Positions 52,329-60,766 of a stretch of 64,000 nt of DNA are shown here, piece after piece (within the stretch, counting starts at the first letter, position 1; every line of letters begins with the position of its first letter). The notes below the pieces were generated by a model. The model was given only the letters and a program-made list of their open reading frames with translations, was not told the origin of the DNA and did no database searches. The stretch comes from Altererythrobacter sp. ZODW24 (GTDB taxonomy: Bacteria; Pseudomonadota; Alphaproteobacteria; Sphingomonadales; Sphingomonadaceae): assembly GCF_003344885.1 (NCBI RefSeq), contig NZ_CP031155.1:1330001-1394000 (forward strand). The letters are read 5' to 3'. The position numbers and the translations under genes are program-made.

Positions 52329-53116
52329 ATCGCAGTTCGCACGGACAGAAGCTCTGGGAAAAACCCGTTCTTCAAAACGCTTTCGAGATAGCCGACACCT
52401 GATGTGCCGCCCGTTCCGCGTTTGAAACCGATGATCCGCTCCACAGTCTTCAAATGACCAAACCGCCAACGTTGGAAGTGATACTCAAGATCAACCAATT
52501 TCTCGGCCAATTCATAGAGGTTCCAGTGTTCCTGCGGGTCGCGGTAGATTGTCGCCCAAGCCGTCTCGACTTCCGCAGACGCGGTCCACGGTGTCGCAAC
52601 GTCGCGCTGCAAGATCGCATCAGGAATATCAAAGCCGCGCCGCGAGAGCAGGCGGATGGCTTCATCGTAAAGGCTGGGCCGGTTCATTTCCGTCCGTAGC
52701 GCGGTCGCCACATCAGGCGTAGCCTCGTGGATTGTCACCATGTCCGGATTCCGCCCGCCGAGCATGAATTCCATCAAGCGATATTGGGCAGACTGAAAAC
52801 CGCTCGAAGTGCCAAGATGCGGGCGCAGCTGCGAATAATCATGCGGGGTCATCGTGCTGAGCACATCCCAGCTTTGGATCAGTTGGTTCTGGGCCTTCGC
52901 CACACGCGCGAGCATTTTGAAGGCAGGCCGGACGGTATCAGCAATGATAGCATCACGTGCCGTGTTCAGCTCATGCAGGCATAGCTTGAGCCATAACTCG
53001 CTTGCCTGATGGACGATGATAAACAGCATCTCGTCATGCGCAGCTGATGCCGGATGCTGGGCGGAAAGGATCTTCTCGAGGTCGAGATAGCCTGAATAGG
53101 TAACGTCTTTTGACAT
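52325..53116 (-). CDS. kynA: Tryptophan 2,3-dioxygenase
   Basis: 263 residues. Motifs YSGYLDLEKILSAQHP, HDEMLFIIVHQASELWLK, SGFQSAQYRLMEF, and haem-ligand histidine H221 in RWRFGHLKTVERIIGFK with the GTGGTSG loop. Opens the indole ring of tryptophan to N-formylkynurenine. The ATG at 53116 is favoured over an in-frame TTG at 53146. First gene of the operon. Confidence 0.95.
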   Translation of the reverse strand: MSKDVTYSGYLDLEKILSAQHPASAAHDEMLFIIVHQASELWLKLCLHELNTARDAIIADTVRPAFKMLARVAKAQNQLIQSWDVLSTMTPHDYSQLRPHLGTSSGFQSAQYRLMEFMLGGRNPDMVTIHEATPDVATALRTEMNRPSLYDEAIRLLSRRGFDIPDAILQRDVATPWTASAEVETAWATIYRDPQEHWNLYELAEKLVDLEYHFQRWRFGHLKTVERIIGFKRGTGGTSGVGYLESVLKNGFFPELLSVRTAI

Positions 53117-53149
53117 GCGGGAAACGCTATCACGCCGCTCCGCCAAAGG

Positions 53150-53572
53150 TCACCCCTCGATAATCTTCGTTTCAGGATGATGCTTGTCGAGATGCTGCTT
53201 CACAATTCGAAGATTGCGGGTGTTGGAGCGGTAGAGAAAATCGAACGCATCGCCGGCAACCGGTACAGCGCCCAGCAGCGAATCAATGCCTATGTTGCCC
53301 GCCATTCGCCACAGCTTCCACCTTGGCAGACCAATGTTCTTAGCCTCCCAAACCATATACATGCCCATCACCGCCGTAACGATATCACCAATAACCGGAA
53401 CAAGACCGACGACGGAATCAAGACCAACCGGAATCTTCGTGCCAGGCACATGAAAACTCCGCTCGAGCAGATGCTCCATCGCCTCGATACGCTTGCGGAC
53501 AGAGGCCACATCGGTGCCGGTGGGAATGTCGATACCCATAGGGCGTGGGCGGTTTGGCTGATCCATATTCAT
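53150..53572 (-). CDS. DUF4112 membrane-associated protein
   Basis: 140 residues. Contains the DUF4112 pattern (IEAMEHLLERSFHVPGT, GLDSVVGLVPVIGDIVTAVMGMY, GIDSLLGAVPVAGDAFDFLYRSN), two glycine/proline-rich hydrophobic hairpins like re-entrant membrane loops. AAGGAG precedes the ATG. Function unknown. Lies 33 bases before kynA in the same direction and could be part of its transcript. Confidence 0.85.
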   Translation of the reverse strand: MNMDQPNRPRPMGIDIPTGTDVASVRKRIEAMEHLLERSFHVPGTKIPVGLDSVVGLVPVIGDIVTAVMGMYMVWEAKNIGLPRWKLWRMAGNIGIDSLLGAVPVAGDAFDFLYRSNTRNLRIVKQHLDKHHPETKIIEG

Positions 53573-53586
53573 AAACTCCTTGCCCC

Positions 53587-55068
53587 CTAGATGGGGCCCA
53601 TCGCCAGCGGCGGCAAGGGATGCAAACCCCAGCGGTTAGTCGCAAAGCCTTCAACATCACCGCGCACAAGCGACCAACGGATTGGTGCACCGAATGGGAT
53701 GTAGACGTTTGAAGCAAGCATTTCGCGTTCCGCTTGAAGCAGTAAGTCTGCGCGCTCGCCTGGCCCACCCGGGCTAATGGCATCCAGAACCAATGCATCG
53801 GCATCCGCCGAGCAAAGTCCTTGTTTGAGCGAGCAATTGAACTGGTTCAGAAACCAACGCGGGCTGTCGAAACGGGCAAGCCGGTCGACCAATTCAAGAT
53901 CGGCGTCAGCGTCCGGACCAACAAGCTCACTCGCTATCCCGACTGATGACAGGCTGGCGCGAATTTGGCGGAATAATATGCCCGATCCTGGGCCCGTGGG
54001 CATCGCAATCGTCAAGCGCGGAGCGTCGCCACCATTGGCAGCCTTCCAAAGCGCGACGCGTGCCGAAGCGGTCGCTCTACGTTGTTCCAGCGACAGATCA
54101 GGCCAACGTTCCTGCGAACTGTCTAACGAGCCCGAAAGAGTCGGATCAACGATCCGCGTCGTCGGCACCCAGCCGCCAATATTGAACGGAGCAACCAGTG
54201 ATGGGCGGTCAATCGCAAGCGAGAGAGCTTCACGCCGCCCTGCGTCCGCAAGAAATCCCCGAGATTTATTCACCCGCAACCCAAACAGGCCAAGAGCAGC
54301 ATCGAGCCGGACCGTGCCGCGCGACAGAGCACCTGTATCCGCCAAAGACAGAGAATTGACGCGGCCGTTCAAGACAATGTCGGCAGCCCCCGAATCAAAC
54401 TGTTCAATCGCAGCAGGCGCCGCCATCGCTTGCACGCGAACAGGGCGGATGGTTTTGTCCCAACCTTCGATCATTGGCAGACCACGCCGGTCTGGCGGCA
54501 GCATAGTCAATACAGCCGCGGCTTCGTCTCGTTCGAGTGCCATCGGACCAGTTCCTTCGGCATCGCGCTGAAGGCCCAACTCGGGCTGGGCCAGCAGCTG
54601 CAACAAGCCGGGGACGGGTGCTTCGAGCCGTATTTCGACCACACGGCCAGTCATCGCGCGCACTTCGGATATTGGCGACAGGTCTAGTCCAAGTGAAGTC
54701 CCTTGCAGCTCCCGCAAATTGCGATCCAGTGAAGCGCGAACGGATTCGCCGGTTAGCGGCGTTCCATTCGCCCATTCTCCGTTACGCAGCCTAAAAATAT
54801 AGCTCTGCCCGTCGTCGGTAACGATCCAGCGATCAGCCAGAGCTGGTACGACTTCACCAGCAGCATTGAGGCCTACGAGGCCTTCCGCTGTCGCTCCGCG
54901 CAGCAGCTGACCGGATGCGGCGAGCCGATATCCGGGAGCATACATGCCATCGGGGCTACCGATAATGACGGCGTCGACTACGCCATCATCACGCGAGTTG
55001 TCGCAACCGCTCAGGCTGAGCAATAGCGTCGCAAGAAAGGTCAGGATGATCGAAGAACGAAACGGCAT
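53587..55068 (-). CDS. Family 5 extracellular solute-binding lipoprotein, orphan
   Basis: 493 residues. Lipoprotein signal with lipobox LSGC (Cys22) followed by Asp, which in E. coli would favour inner-membrane retention. The body matches the peptide/nickel-binding SBP family 5 (ATAEGLVGLNAAGEVVPALA, YIFRLRNGEWANGTPLTGES, REALSLAIDRPSLVAPFNIG). No permease or ATPase gene adjoins it. Just upstream of the DUF4112 gene, 14 bases apart. Substrate is unknown; peptides are the family default. Confidence 0.82.
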   Translation of the reverse strand: MPFRSSIILTFLATLLLSLSGCDNSRDDGVVDAVIIGSPDGMYAPGYRLAASGQLLRGATAEGLVGLNAAGEVVPALADRWIVTDDGQSYIFRLRNGEWANGTPLTGESVRASLDRNLRELQGTSLGLDLSPISEVRAMTGRVVEIRLEAPVPGLLQLLAQPELGLQRDAEGTGPMALERDEAAAVLTMLPPDRRGLPMIEGWDKTIRPVRVQAMAAPAAIEQFDSGAADIVLNGRVNSLSLADTGALSRGTVRLDAALGLFGLRVNKSRGFLADAGRREALSLAIDRPSLVAPFNIGGWVPTTRIVDPTLSGSLDSSQERWPDLSLEQRRATASARVALWKAANGGDAPRLTIAMPTGPGSGILFRQIRASLSSVGIASELVGPDADADLELVDRLARFDSPRWFLNQFNCSLKQGLCSADADALVLDAISPGGPGERADLLLQAEREMLASNVYIPFGAPIRWSLVRGDVEGFATNRWGLHPLPPLAMGPI

Positions 55069-55115
55069 CGAGCCGTTCTTAGCACATAGCGACCAGAGCG
55101 GTCAGCGCAAATACG

Positions 55116-55568
55116 TTAAATCTTGCGGAGACGCTCTGCATTCGCTGGATCGTTCGGATCAAGGACCGACGAACGAGTGAAGCGTGGGGCGGTATCTTGT
55201 GCAGTCGACGTTGGCGCCCGTGCGAGTTTAGGATCAATTTCCTTGTTAAAGGCAATACCAAAGCGGTTGCCCTGAACCCAGGCGACCGATCCCTCAACCC
55301 GACCGATATTCCGCAGATCAACCGTTATGATCGAGCCCCGGACTACAGGCGCATCGCCATCCGCCATCATGCCGCCCGGCGACAGATTGCGCACTTTGAC
55401 ACGGTGGCCATCGGCAATACCGTCCAAGCGCACGTCAGCAGCCAAGAACAGGCTGTCTCGTGAAATATGCCTAGTGTCGACGGCGCTCATTTCTGCTCCT
55501 GAAAACCGGAATTCAAACATTTGACGTGTGCCTGGATTAACCGCAACAACGCGCCGTGGGTCTGACAT
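55116..55568 (-). CDS. PilZ domain protein
   Basis: 150 residues. The central part has the PilZ core VKVRNLSPGGMMADGD and GSVAWVQGNRFGIAF, but the N-terminal RxxxR is not clean, so c-di-GMP binding is uncertain. The C-terminal 40 residues look disordered. Alphaproteobacterial short PilZ proteins affect motility or envelope functions. The membrane GGDEF protein at 16 kb is a possible source of ligand. Confidence 0.78.
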   Translation of the reverse strand: MSDPRRVVAVNPGTRQMFEFRFSGAEMSAVDTRHISRDSLFLAADVRLDGIADGHRVKVRNLSPGGMMADGDAPVVRGSIITVDLRNIGRVEGSVAWVQGNRFGIAFNKEIDPKLARAPTSTAQDTAPRFTRSSVLDPNDPANAERLRKI

Positions 55569-55636
55569 ACACGGTCAAGCGCTAAAGAAAGTTTAACCGC
55601 GCATGTCTTTTAACCGGCAGGCGTCAACGTCAGCTC

Positions 55637-56116
55637 TTAGTCGTCGCGGCTGATCTTCTCACGGCGCTCATGCGCCTCTTGCGCCTCAACCGTCATCGTC
55701 GCCACCGGGCGCGCAATCAGACGCTTTAATCCAATGGGCTCGCCGGTTTTGTCGCAATAGCCATACTCACCCTCGTCAACACGGCGCAGCGCTGAATCGA
55801 TCTTGGTTACAAGCTTCCGTTGACGGTCGCGAGTTCGAAGTTCGATACCCCATTCAGTTTCACTGGAGGCACGGTCATTGAGATCAGCTTCGCGGATCGG
55901 GCCGTCTTGCAGCGATTGCAAAGTCGCATTGGCAGATTCGAGGATGGATTTCTTCCATTCAAGCAAGAGCATACGAAAATAGTCCTGCTGCTTCTCGCTC
56001 ATATACTCTTCATCATCGCTCGGGACATAGTCCGTTTCGAGCGCGCTCTTCGCTTTGGCGAGGACATCAATGTCATCGGTCAGCAAGGTACCCATTGGTT
56101 CAGTTACATCCTTCAT
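55637..56116 (-). CDS. dksA: DksA/TraR family RNA polymerase-binding regulator
   Basis: 159 residues. N-terminal leader, then a coiled-coil region (about 50-120: SEKQQDYFRMLLLEWKKSIL, ETEWGIELRTRDRQRKLV) with acidic tip residues, then the zinc-finger-like end YGYCDKTGEPIGLKRLIARP with EAQEAHERREK. Only one cysteine remains of the four, so zinc-independent folding is expected, as is common in alphaproteobacteria. It would work with ppGpp at RNA polymerase. ATG at 56116 preferred; in-frame upstream start at 56155 is less typical. Confidence 0.85.
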   Translation of the reverse strand: MKDVTEPMGTLLTDDIDVLAKAKSALETDYVPSDDEEYMSEKQQDYFRMLLLEWKKSILESANATLQSLQDGPIREADLNDRASSETEWGIELRTRDRQRKLVTKIDSALRRVDEGEYGYCDKTGEPIGLKRLIARPVATMTVEAQEAHERREKISRDD

Positions 56117-56311
56117 AGTACCGAATGTGCGGGCGATCTTCGCCGCCCTGACCACTCGGATTTAATTCACCGTCCTGCCTATGGCGCGGGCCTATAGGGC
56201 GCGGGCAATTCAGGCACAAGTCGCAATACGAAATCGCCCTTAAAAGCAGCGGTATTAAGCGGAGCGGAACGGCCTGATTGGGTTCGGAAAGCTGCATTCC
56301 CGCGAAACTAA

Positions 56312-56338
56312 TTAACACCGACGTTAACTATTTATTGA
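56312..56338 (+). promoter_or_regulatory. Possible CtrA-like half-sites upstream of the Sel1-like gene
   Basis: TTAA at 56312-56315, TTAA at 56324-56327 and TTGA at 56335-56338. The second and third are separated by seven bases, as in the CtrA box TTAA-N7-TTAA with one mismatch; the first pair is eight apart. AT-rich surroundings may simply be a promoter. Confidence 0.3.
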
Positions 56339-56405
56339 CCATAATGGCGCGACAACCGGTTTCAGACGGCGGCCAGGGGGATCGCCGACAATTGGGGAAT
56401 ACGAA

Positions 56406-56735
56406 ATGCAACTGGTCGATATCAAAACGGAAGATGCCGTTCCTGCCGACATTACTGGCTCTGACATGCTCGTCGCGCGCTGCTTAGCAGCCGCTGCACA
56501 GGGCGACATCGCGGCCTACTATGATCTTGGTGTAGCGTTTTCGACTGGCAGCCACGGCGCCGAATGCGATCTGATCGAAGCGCACAAGTGGTTTAATCTG
56601 GCCGCATCTAAGGGTCACGAAGAAGCAACTTGGTGCCGCGCAGACATTTCTGACGAAATGACCGCTCGTGAAATTGCCGAGGCGCAACGCCGCGCCCGTG
56701 AATGGCTCGCTGCAGGCAGCCGCAAGGTCGCCTAA
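56406..56735 (+). CDS. Sel1-like repeat protein
   Basis: 109 residues. AAQGDIAAYYDLGVAFSTGS and DLIEAHKWFNLAASKGHEEA form a Sel1/TPR-like helical pair, the usual protein-protein interaction repeat. The N-terminal 25 residues and C-terminal helix (AEAQRRAREWLA) complete a small helical protein. Cytoplasmic; no signal peptide. Convergent with the GNAT gene, with four bases between the stops. Confidence 0.8.
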   Translation: MQLVDIKTEDAVPADITGSDMLVARCLAAAAQGDIAAYYDLGVAFSTGSHGAECDLIEAHKWFNLAASKGHEEATWCRADISDEMTAREIAEAQRRAREWLAAGSRKVA

Positions 56736-56739
56736 GCTA

Positions 56740-57888
56740 CTACTTCTTGAAGGGCGTATGTACGCCTAGCTGGAGCGCATGGTCTTTGATCCCTCTGCGT
56801 TCTTGCACCAGGAAATCAGCAACAGCTGATCGGAAGCCTGGATCGGGAATATAGTGGGCGGACCACGTCTGCACCGGCTCGTATCCTCGGGCCAGCTTGT
56901 GACCGCCTTGAGCGCCCGCCTCGACTCTTTGCAGGCCAAGTTCGATCGCAGCATCGATGGCTTGATAGTAACAAATCTCGAAGTGCAGGAATGGTTTATC
57001 GACGCTGCACCCCCAGTAGCGGCCATATAGAGCGGTCCCACCAATGAAATTAAGCGCTCCGGCAATGGGCTCGTCATCCATAAATGCGAGAATGAGCATC
57101 AACTGCTCACCCATTTTTGCAGACAGCAGATCAAAGGCTGCGCGCGTCAAATAAGGCGTTCCCCATTTGCGCGCACCCGTATCCTGATAAAATTCCCAGA
57201 ATGCGTCCCAATGCTCAGGCAGGATCGCTTCGCCTGTCAGACGTTCAATGCGAACACCGTCCTGCGCGGCAGCCCGCTCTTTGCGAACAGCTTTACGCTT
57301 GCGCGAGGCCAAGGCCCCGAGAAAGTCCTCAAAGTCTGCATAGCCGCGATTGGTCCAGTGAAACTGGATATCGCTGCGAGCGAGCCAGCCGGCCCGTTCA
57401 AACATCTCCAACTGATCCGGCTCGATAAATGTCGCATGCGCAGAGGAGAAACCATGTTGGGTGCAGAGCTGCTCGGCTGCGCGAAGCAGCGGCACAGCAT
57501 ATTTATCGTCAGAAACCAGCAACCTCGGCCCTGTTGCAGGCGTAAAGGGCGCGGCAATCTGAAGCTTGGGATAGTAGCTTCCTCCTGCACGCTCCCAGGC
57601 ATCAGCCCACGCGTGGTCAAAGACATATTCGCCTTGGCTATGGCCCTTCGCATAGGCTGGAAGTGCACCCACAAGCTTGCCCTCTAACCCTTCGATCACG
57701 ATTGGAGCTGGGCTCCAACCCGTCCCGGGACCAACGCTGCCAGACTCCTCGAGAGCGGTGAGAAAAGCGTATGACATGAAAGGGTTGTCGGCACCTGCCA
57801 GCGCATCCCATTCAGCTTGCGGCATTTCGCCAACAGCGGGGGCAACCTTGGCAACGAGCTGGCCTTCGTCTGCGCTTTCGGCGCTCAC
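56740..57888 (-). CDS. GNAT/FemAB-like acyltransferase, DUF482 (peptidogalycan) family
   Basis: 382 residues. Motifs NPFMSYAFLTALEESGSVG, WADAWERAGGSYYPKL, ATGPRLL, FWEFYQDTGARKWGTPYL and the C-terminal ARGYEPVQTWSAHY match the DUF482 GNAT superfamily proteins of proteobacteria. Substrate unproven. Overlaps the phosphodiesterase gene by four bases; that pair plus ridA, HAD and DUF3572 genes run in the same direction. Confidence 0.83.
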   Translation of the reverse strand: MSAESADEGQLVAKVAPAVGEMPQAEWDALAGADNPFMSYAFLTALEESGSVGPGTGWSPAPIVIEGLEGKLVGALPAYAKGHSQGEYVFDHAWADAWERAGGSYYPKLQIAAPFTPATGPRLLVSDDKYAVPLLRAAEQLCTQHGFSSAHATFIEPDQLEMFERAGWLARSDIQFHWTNRGYADFEDFLGALASRKRKAVRKERAAAQDGVRIERLTGEAILPEHWDAFWEFYQDTGARKWGTPYLTRAAFDLLSAKMGEQLMLILAFMDDEPIAGALNFIGGTALYGRYWGCSVDKPFLHFEICYYQAIDAAIELGLQRVEAGAQGGHKLARGYEPVQTWSAHYIPDPGFRSAVADFLVQERRGIKDHALQLGVHTPFKK

Positions 57889-58658
57889 GCCACTCCTACC
57901 CCCTCGGCAATCGGCGCATCTGCATGCTCTGCTGCGCGTAGCCTAAGTTCGGTTGAACGCACCGTCCAAGTCAGGATCGGATAGCCCGCTTTGCGCTTTG
58001 CTGCAGCAAAGCTGCTAGGAAGATCGCGAATATCGTAAGCAAGGAACTGCGGCTTTGCATGGCGGAACGCCAGGGAACGCCGAATTTGCCCGATTAGACC
58101 TCGCTCGCTTTCTTCCGTTACCACCAAACCGCGCGGTGTGTGGGGCGAATGATCGGCGAACCACCGTGATACGCGCGGATCGAAGCTCATGATGGCGTGC
58201 TGCCCTTCATATCCCTCGAGCGCGCGTCGCACTGGCAAGCATAGCGGACTGACCTTCGCTCCCTTTTTCGACTTGATCTCGATCAGCAGCGGAACGCGTC
58301 CACCAATTTGATCCAGAGTGCGCCGCAAAGTAGGTATGGTATCATCGCCGTCAGACAGACCAATCCGGCCGAGTTCGTCTGAAGTCTTCGCCAGCACGGG
58401 GCCGGTCGAACCCGTCAGCCGGTCCAGCTCCCAATCGTGAAACACCATGGCGCGGCCATCGCGGCTGCGCTGGATATCGCATTCAATCCCCATGTGCTTG
58501 CGGATCGCACCAGCAAAGGCAGAAGGAGAGTTTTCGGGCACGCCAACGCCGTGCAGCCCGCGGTGCGCATATTGCCACTCGCTGAGCCAGCTTAGCCCGC
58601 TTCCCGAGCGGGTTACCGCGTCGCGGCGATCATCCGGCACGGACAGCGATAATTGCAT
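57885..58658 (-). CDS. Glycerophosphodiester phosphodiesterase
   Basis: 257 residues. The GDPD motif set is visible: AHRGLHG with PENS, ECDIQRSRDG with the metal-binding Glu/Asp, FHDWELDRLTG, LLIEIKSKKG and IMSFDPRVSRWF. Releases glycerol-3-phosphate from deacylated phospholipids. No signal peptide, so cytoplasmic (UgpQ-like). Start overlaps the end of ridA by 29 bases; a slightly later start is possible but no ATG fits before AHRG. Confidence 0.88.
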   Translation of the reverse strand: MQLSLSVPDDRRDAVTRSGSGLSWLSEWQYAHRGLHGVGVPENSPSAFAGAIRKHMGIECDIQRSRDGRAMVFHDWELDRLTGSTGPVLAKTSDELGRIGLSDGDDTIPTLRRTLDQIGGRVPLLIEIKSKKGAKVSPLCLPVRRALEGYEGQHAIMSFDPRVSRWFADHSPHTPRGLVVTEESERGLIGQIRRSLAFRHAKPQFLAYDIRDLPSSFAAAKRKAGYPILTWTVRSTELRLRAAEHADAPIAEGVGVA

Positions 58659-59091
58659 CGACCTCTACCGCCGCACCAAGCGGTAATGCAGGAACGCCGA
58701 CGGCAGCTCGGGCATGGCGGCCAGCATCACCGAACACTTCTTGCATCAAATCGGAAGCACCATTGATGATCTTTGGTTGATCCGTGAAATGCGGATCGCA
58801 ATTCACAAATCCGCCGAGTTTGATAATCCGTTCGATCCTGTCGAGCGAACCCAGAACAGCTTTGGACTGCGCAAGGATCATAAGGCCGCATGCACGCGCT
58901 GCTTCGATACCCCGGTCCATGCCTACATCATCACCAAGGCGCCCCGTCACGAGGCTACCATTGATGAAAGGGAGCTGTCCTGAAACATAAAGCAAGCCAT
59001 TATGCTCAACAGCTGCAACGTAGCTCGCGACCGGTGCAGCCGCTTGCGGAAGGGTGATGCCAAGGCCGGCGAGTTGTTCTTCAGGTTTCAT
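58630..59091 (-). CDS. RidA family protein
   Basis: 153 residues. NGLLYVSGQLPF, DDVGMDRGIEAARACGL and HARAAVGVPALPLGAAVEVDAI are the YjgF/YER057c/UK114 marks. The RidA arginine is in GRHARAAVG. Members deaminate reactive enamine/imine intermediates. Three ATG codons sit in series; the last (59091) is chosen because GAGGA would be too close to the first. Confidence 0.9.
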   Translation of the reverse strand: MKPEEQLAGLGITLPQAAAPVASYVAAVEHNGLLYVSGQLPFINGSLVTGRLGDDVGMDRGIEAARACGLMILAQSKAVLGSLDRIERIIKLGGFVNCDPHFTDQPKIINGASDLMQEVFGDAGRHARAAVGVPALPLGAAVEVDAIIAVRAG

Positions 59092-59100
59092 CATCATTCC

Positions 59101-59721
59101 TCAATTATGCAGCCGCATCAGCAGCCAAGGCAAGGCCTCATCCCATCGGTCAATTCGCGCATCGGCATGGCCCGCCACATGCGCGCAGGGGATATGCGGG
59201 GCGAGTGTTGGCTCGCCGACGAAATGTAATCTACCAACTTCAGGCGTCTCTTCGAAGGCCGAAGCGTGATGTTGGGCCAGATCGTCGATAAAGATCGCCT
59301 GGCTGGGCTTATATTCATCCAGAATTTTCCGGATCGCTAACCCCTTTGGCCCTTGGTTGGTGAATACGGGCACGTTGATACCATGCGTTGCCAATTGCTG
59401 TGTCCGTTGATCTCGGCGATGATCGAGCAGATTGGTGAGAACCACGACGTCGGCATTCTCCCCAATCTTAGCCAAAGCTGCCGAAGCGCCCGGAATCTCT
59501 GTCTGGCGTTCCATCTCATGGTCAAAAAACAGATTCAGCAAACGCCAGATCTCGGCTTGCTCGATTGGCTCGTCATTGTCCTTACGGCGAAGGGCATTGG
59601 CAAAATCGCCGCCATTCATCTTGAAGGTGACATCCTGATCTTCATCAAGCCAATTCTTGAAGTGGCTGACCATGTGCAACAGCACTTCGTCGCAATCGGT
59701 AATAACCAGAGGACGGCTCAT
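59101..59721 (-). CDS. HAD-superfamily hydrolase
   Basis: 206 residues. Motif I is VITDCDEVLL with D9 and D11, motif II VVLTNLL, lysine in GPKGLAIRKI, and motif III IFIDDLAQHH. A helical cap follows motif I (about 20-80). Likely a small-molecule phosphatase of unknown substrate. Ten bases separate it from ridA. Confidence 0.82.
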   Translation of the reverse strand: MSRPLVITDCDEVLLHMVSHFKNWLDEDQDVTFKMNGGDFANALRRKDNDEPIEQAEIWRLLNLFFDHEMERQTEIPGASAALAKIGENADVVVLTNLLDHRRDQRTQQLATHGINVPVFTNQGPKGLAIRKILDEYKPSQAIFIDDLAQHHASAFEETPEVGRLHFVGEPTLAPHIPCAHVAGHADARIDRWDEALPWLLMRLHN

Positions 59722-59731
59722 AGAAACAAAC

Positions 59732-59968
59732 TCATGCGTTTAGTCTTTCTCGCGCCATAGCGATTTCGGAAGGGTCGACGCCAAGCGCCTCGGAAGCCGC
59801 CATTAAGTCAGGCTCATGCCCGCACAGGAAGTCGAGGACAGCTTGATGGATCGCACGATCCCCAAGGCTATCGCGCAGAATATCGGGCGTCAGGCCGGTC
59901 AATGTAAGCAAGCGCTGGGCGCGGTCATCATCGGCCAGAACCCATCCAAGCGCAGACAGCGCAAGCAC
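59732..59968 (-). CDS. DUF3572 protein
   Basis: 78 residues from the GTG at 59968; the body LALSALGWVLADDDRAQRLL, TGLTPDIL and the ending match DUF3572. The conserved N-terminus of the family (a few residues before NDPQVLAL) can be read in frame upstream, but no ATG, GTG or TTG is there before a stop, so either the GTG is right or a rare start codon is used. Ten bases from the HAD gene, and divergent from divK. Function unknown. Confidence 0.72.
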   Translation of the reverse strand: MLALSALGWVLADDDRAQRLLTLTGLTPDILRDSLGDRAIHQAVLDFLCGHEPDLMAASEALGVDPSEIAMARERLNA

Positions 59969-60045
59969 TTGCGGATCATTTGGAGCGGGGGAAGGTTTGT
60001 CGCGAAGAATTGTCAGAGTCCTGTGTGGGCCATAAAGGGTGGGCC

Positions 60046-60441
60046 ATGGCGAAGAGAATACTTGTTGTCGAGGATAACGACCTCAACCGCAAATTGTTCA
60101 CGGACGTTTTGCGGGCCAGCGGTATGGAAGTCGAACCCATCGCTGACGGCAACGCCGTGCTAGGGGCTGCGCGCAGCTTCGCGCCGGACTTAGTTATCAT
60201 GGATATTCAATTGGCCGAGGTTTCCGGCATCGACCTGATCCTCGCAATAAAGGAAGATGCTTCGCTGCGCGCAATACCCATATTGGCGGTCACTGCTTAT
60301 GCCGGAAAGGGTGACGAGGACCGCATCCGCGACGCCGGGGCCGAGGGCTATCTCGCCAAGCCGGTGAGCATCGGACCATTTATGCAGGCCGTGAAAGCTC
60401 TGCTTCCTGACTCCAATACTGACAGTGCGGCGGAACAATAG
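60046..60441 (+). CDS. divK: Single-domain response regulator, DivK type
   Basis: 131 residues, receiver domain only. Acidic residues E9 and D10, phospho-acceptor D53 in IMDIQLAEVSG, LAVTAYAGKGDEDRI and the lysine in GYLAKPVS. MAKRILVVEDNDLNRKLF and MDIQL are characteristic of DivK, which controls the CckA-CtrA cell-cycle circuit through DivL in alphaproteobacteria. Start ATG 60046 matches the family N-terminus. PleD, often adjacent in other genera, is not next to it. Confidence 0.88.
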   Translation: MAKRILVVEDNDLNRKLFTDVLRASGMEVEPIADGNAVLGAARSFAPDLVIMDIQLAEVSGIDLILAIKEDASLRAIPILAVTAYAGKGDEDRIRDAGAEGYLAKPVSIGPFMQAVKALLPDSNTDSAAEQ

Positions 60442-60516
60442 TTGGGGTCCGTTCGCTTGACATTCATCGCGGCTAGCCTCTTTTGCGCCGTAAACCACTC
60501 TTAGGACACTTCTCCC

Positions 60517-60759
60517 ATGGACAGAGCAGACGTAGACGCGACAATTCGCACCCTGATCGAGCCTTTCAATAAGAAGGAAGTGACGATCGCGGAAGACACC
60601 ACATTTGCTGGTGATCTTGAATTTGACAGCCTGACAGTGATGGATTTCGTCGCTGCGATTGAGGACGAGTTCGATATAATTATCAGCATGAACCAGCAGG
60701 CCGAGATCGAAAGATACGGCCAGTTGGTAGACGCTGTCTGCAAATCAAAGGACGTGTGA
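60517..60759 (+). CDS. Acyl carrier protein for sphingolipid synthesis
   Basis: 80 residues. The phosphopantetheine serine is S38 in DLEFDSLTVMDF. It differs from fatty-acid AcpP in the EFDSLTVMDFVAAIEDEF helix. It lies eight bases before the serine palmitoyltransferase gene, so it most likely delivers the acyl group to that enzyme, as described for sphingolipid-producing alphaproteobacteria (AcpR-type). Inference from neighbour order is strong but not proof. Confidence 0.9.
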   Translation: MDRADVDATIRTLIEPFNKKEVTIAEDTTFAGDLEFDSLTVMDFVAAIEDEFDIIISMNQQAEIERYGQLVDAVCKSKDV

Positions 60760-60766
60760 GCGCATT

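Noticed and set aside
56312-56327. TTAA-N8-TTAA as a full CtrA box
   Set aside because: The spacing is eight rather than seven; only the next pair has the right spacing and that has a mismatch.
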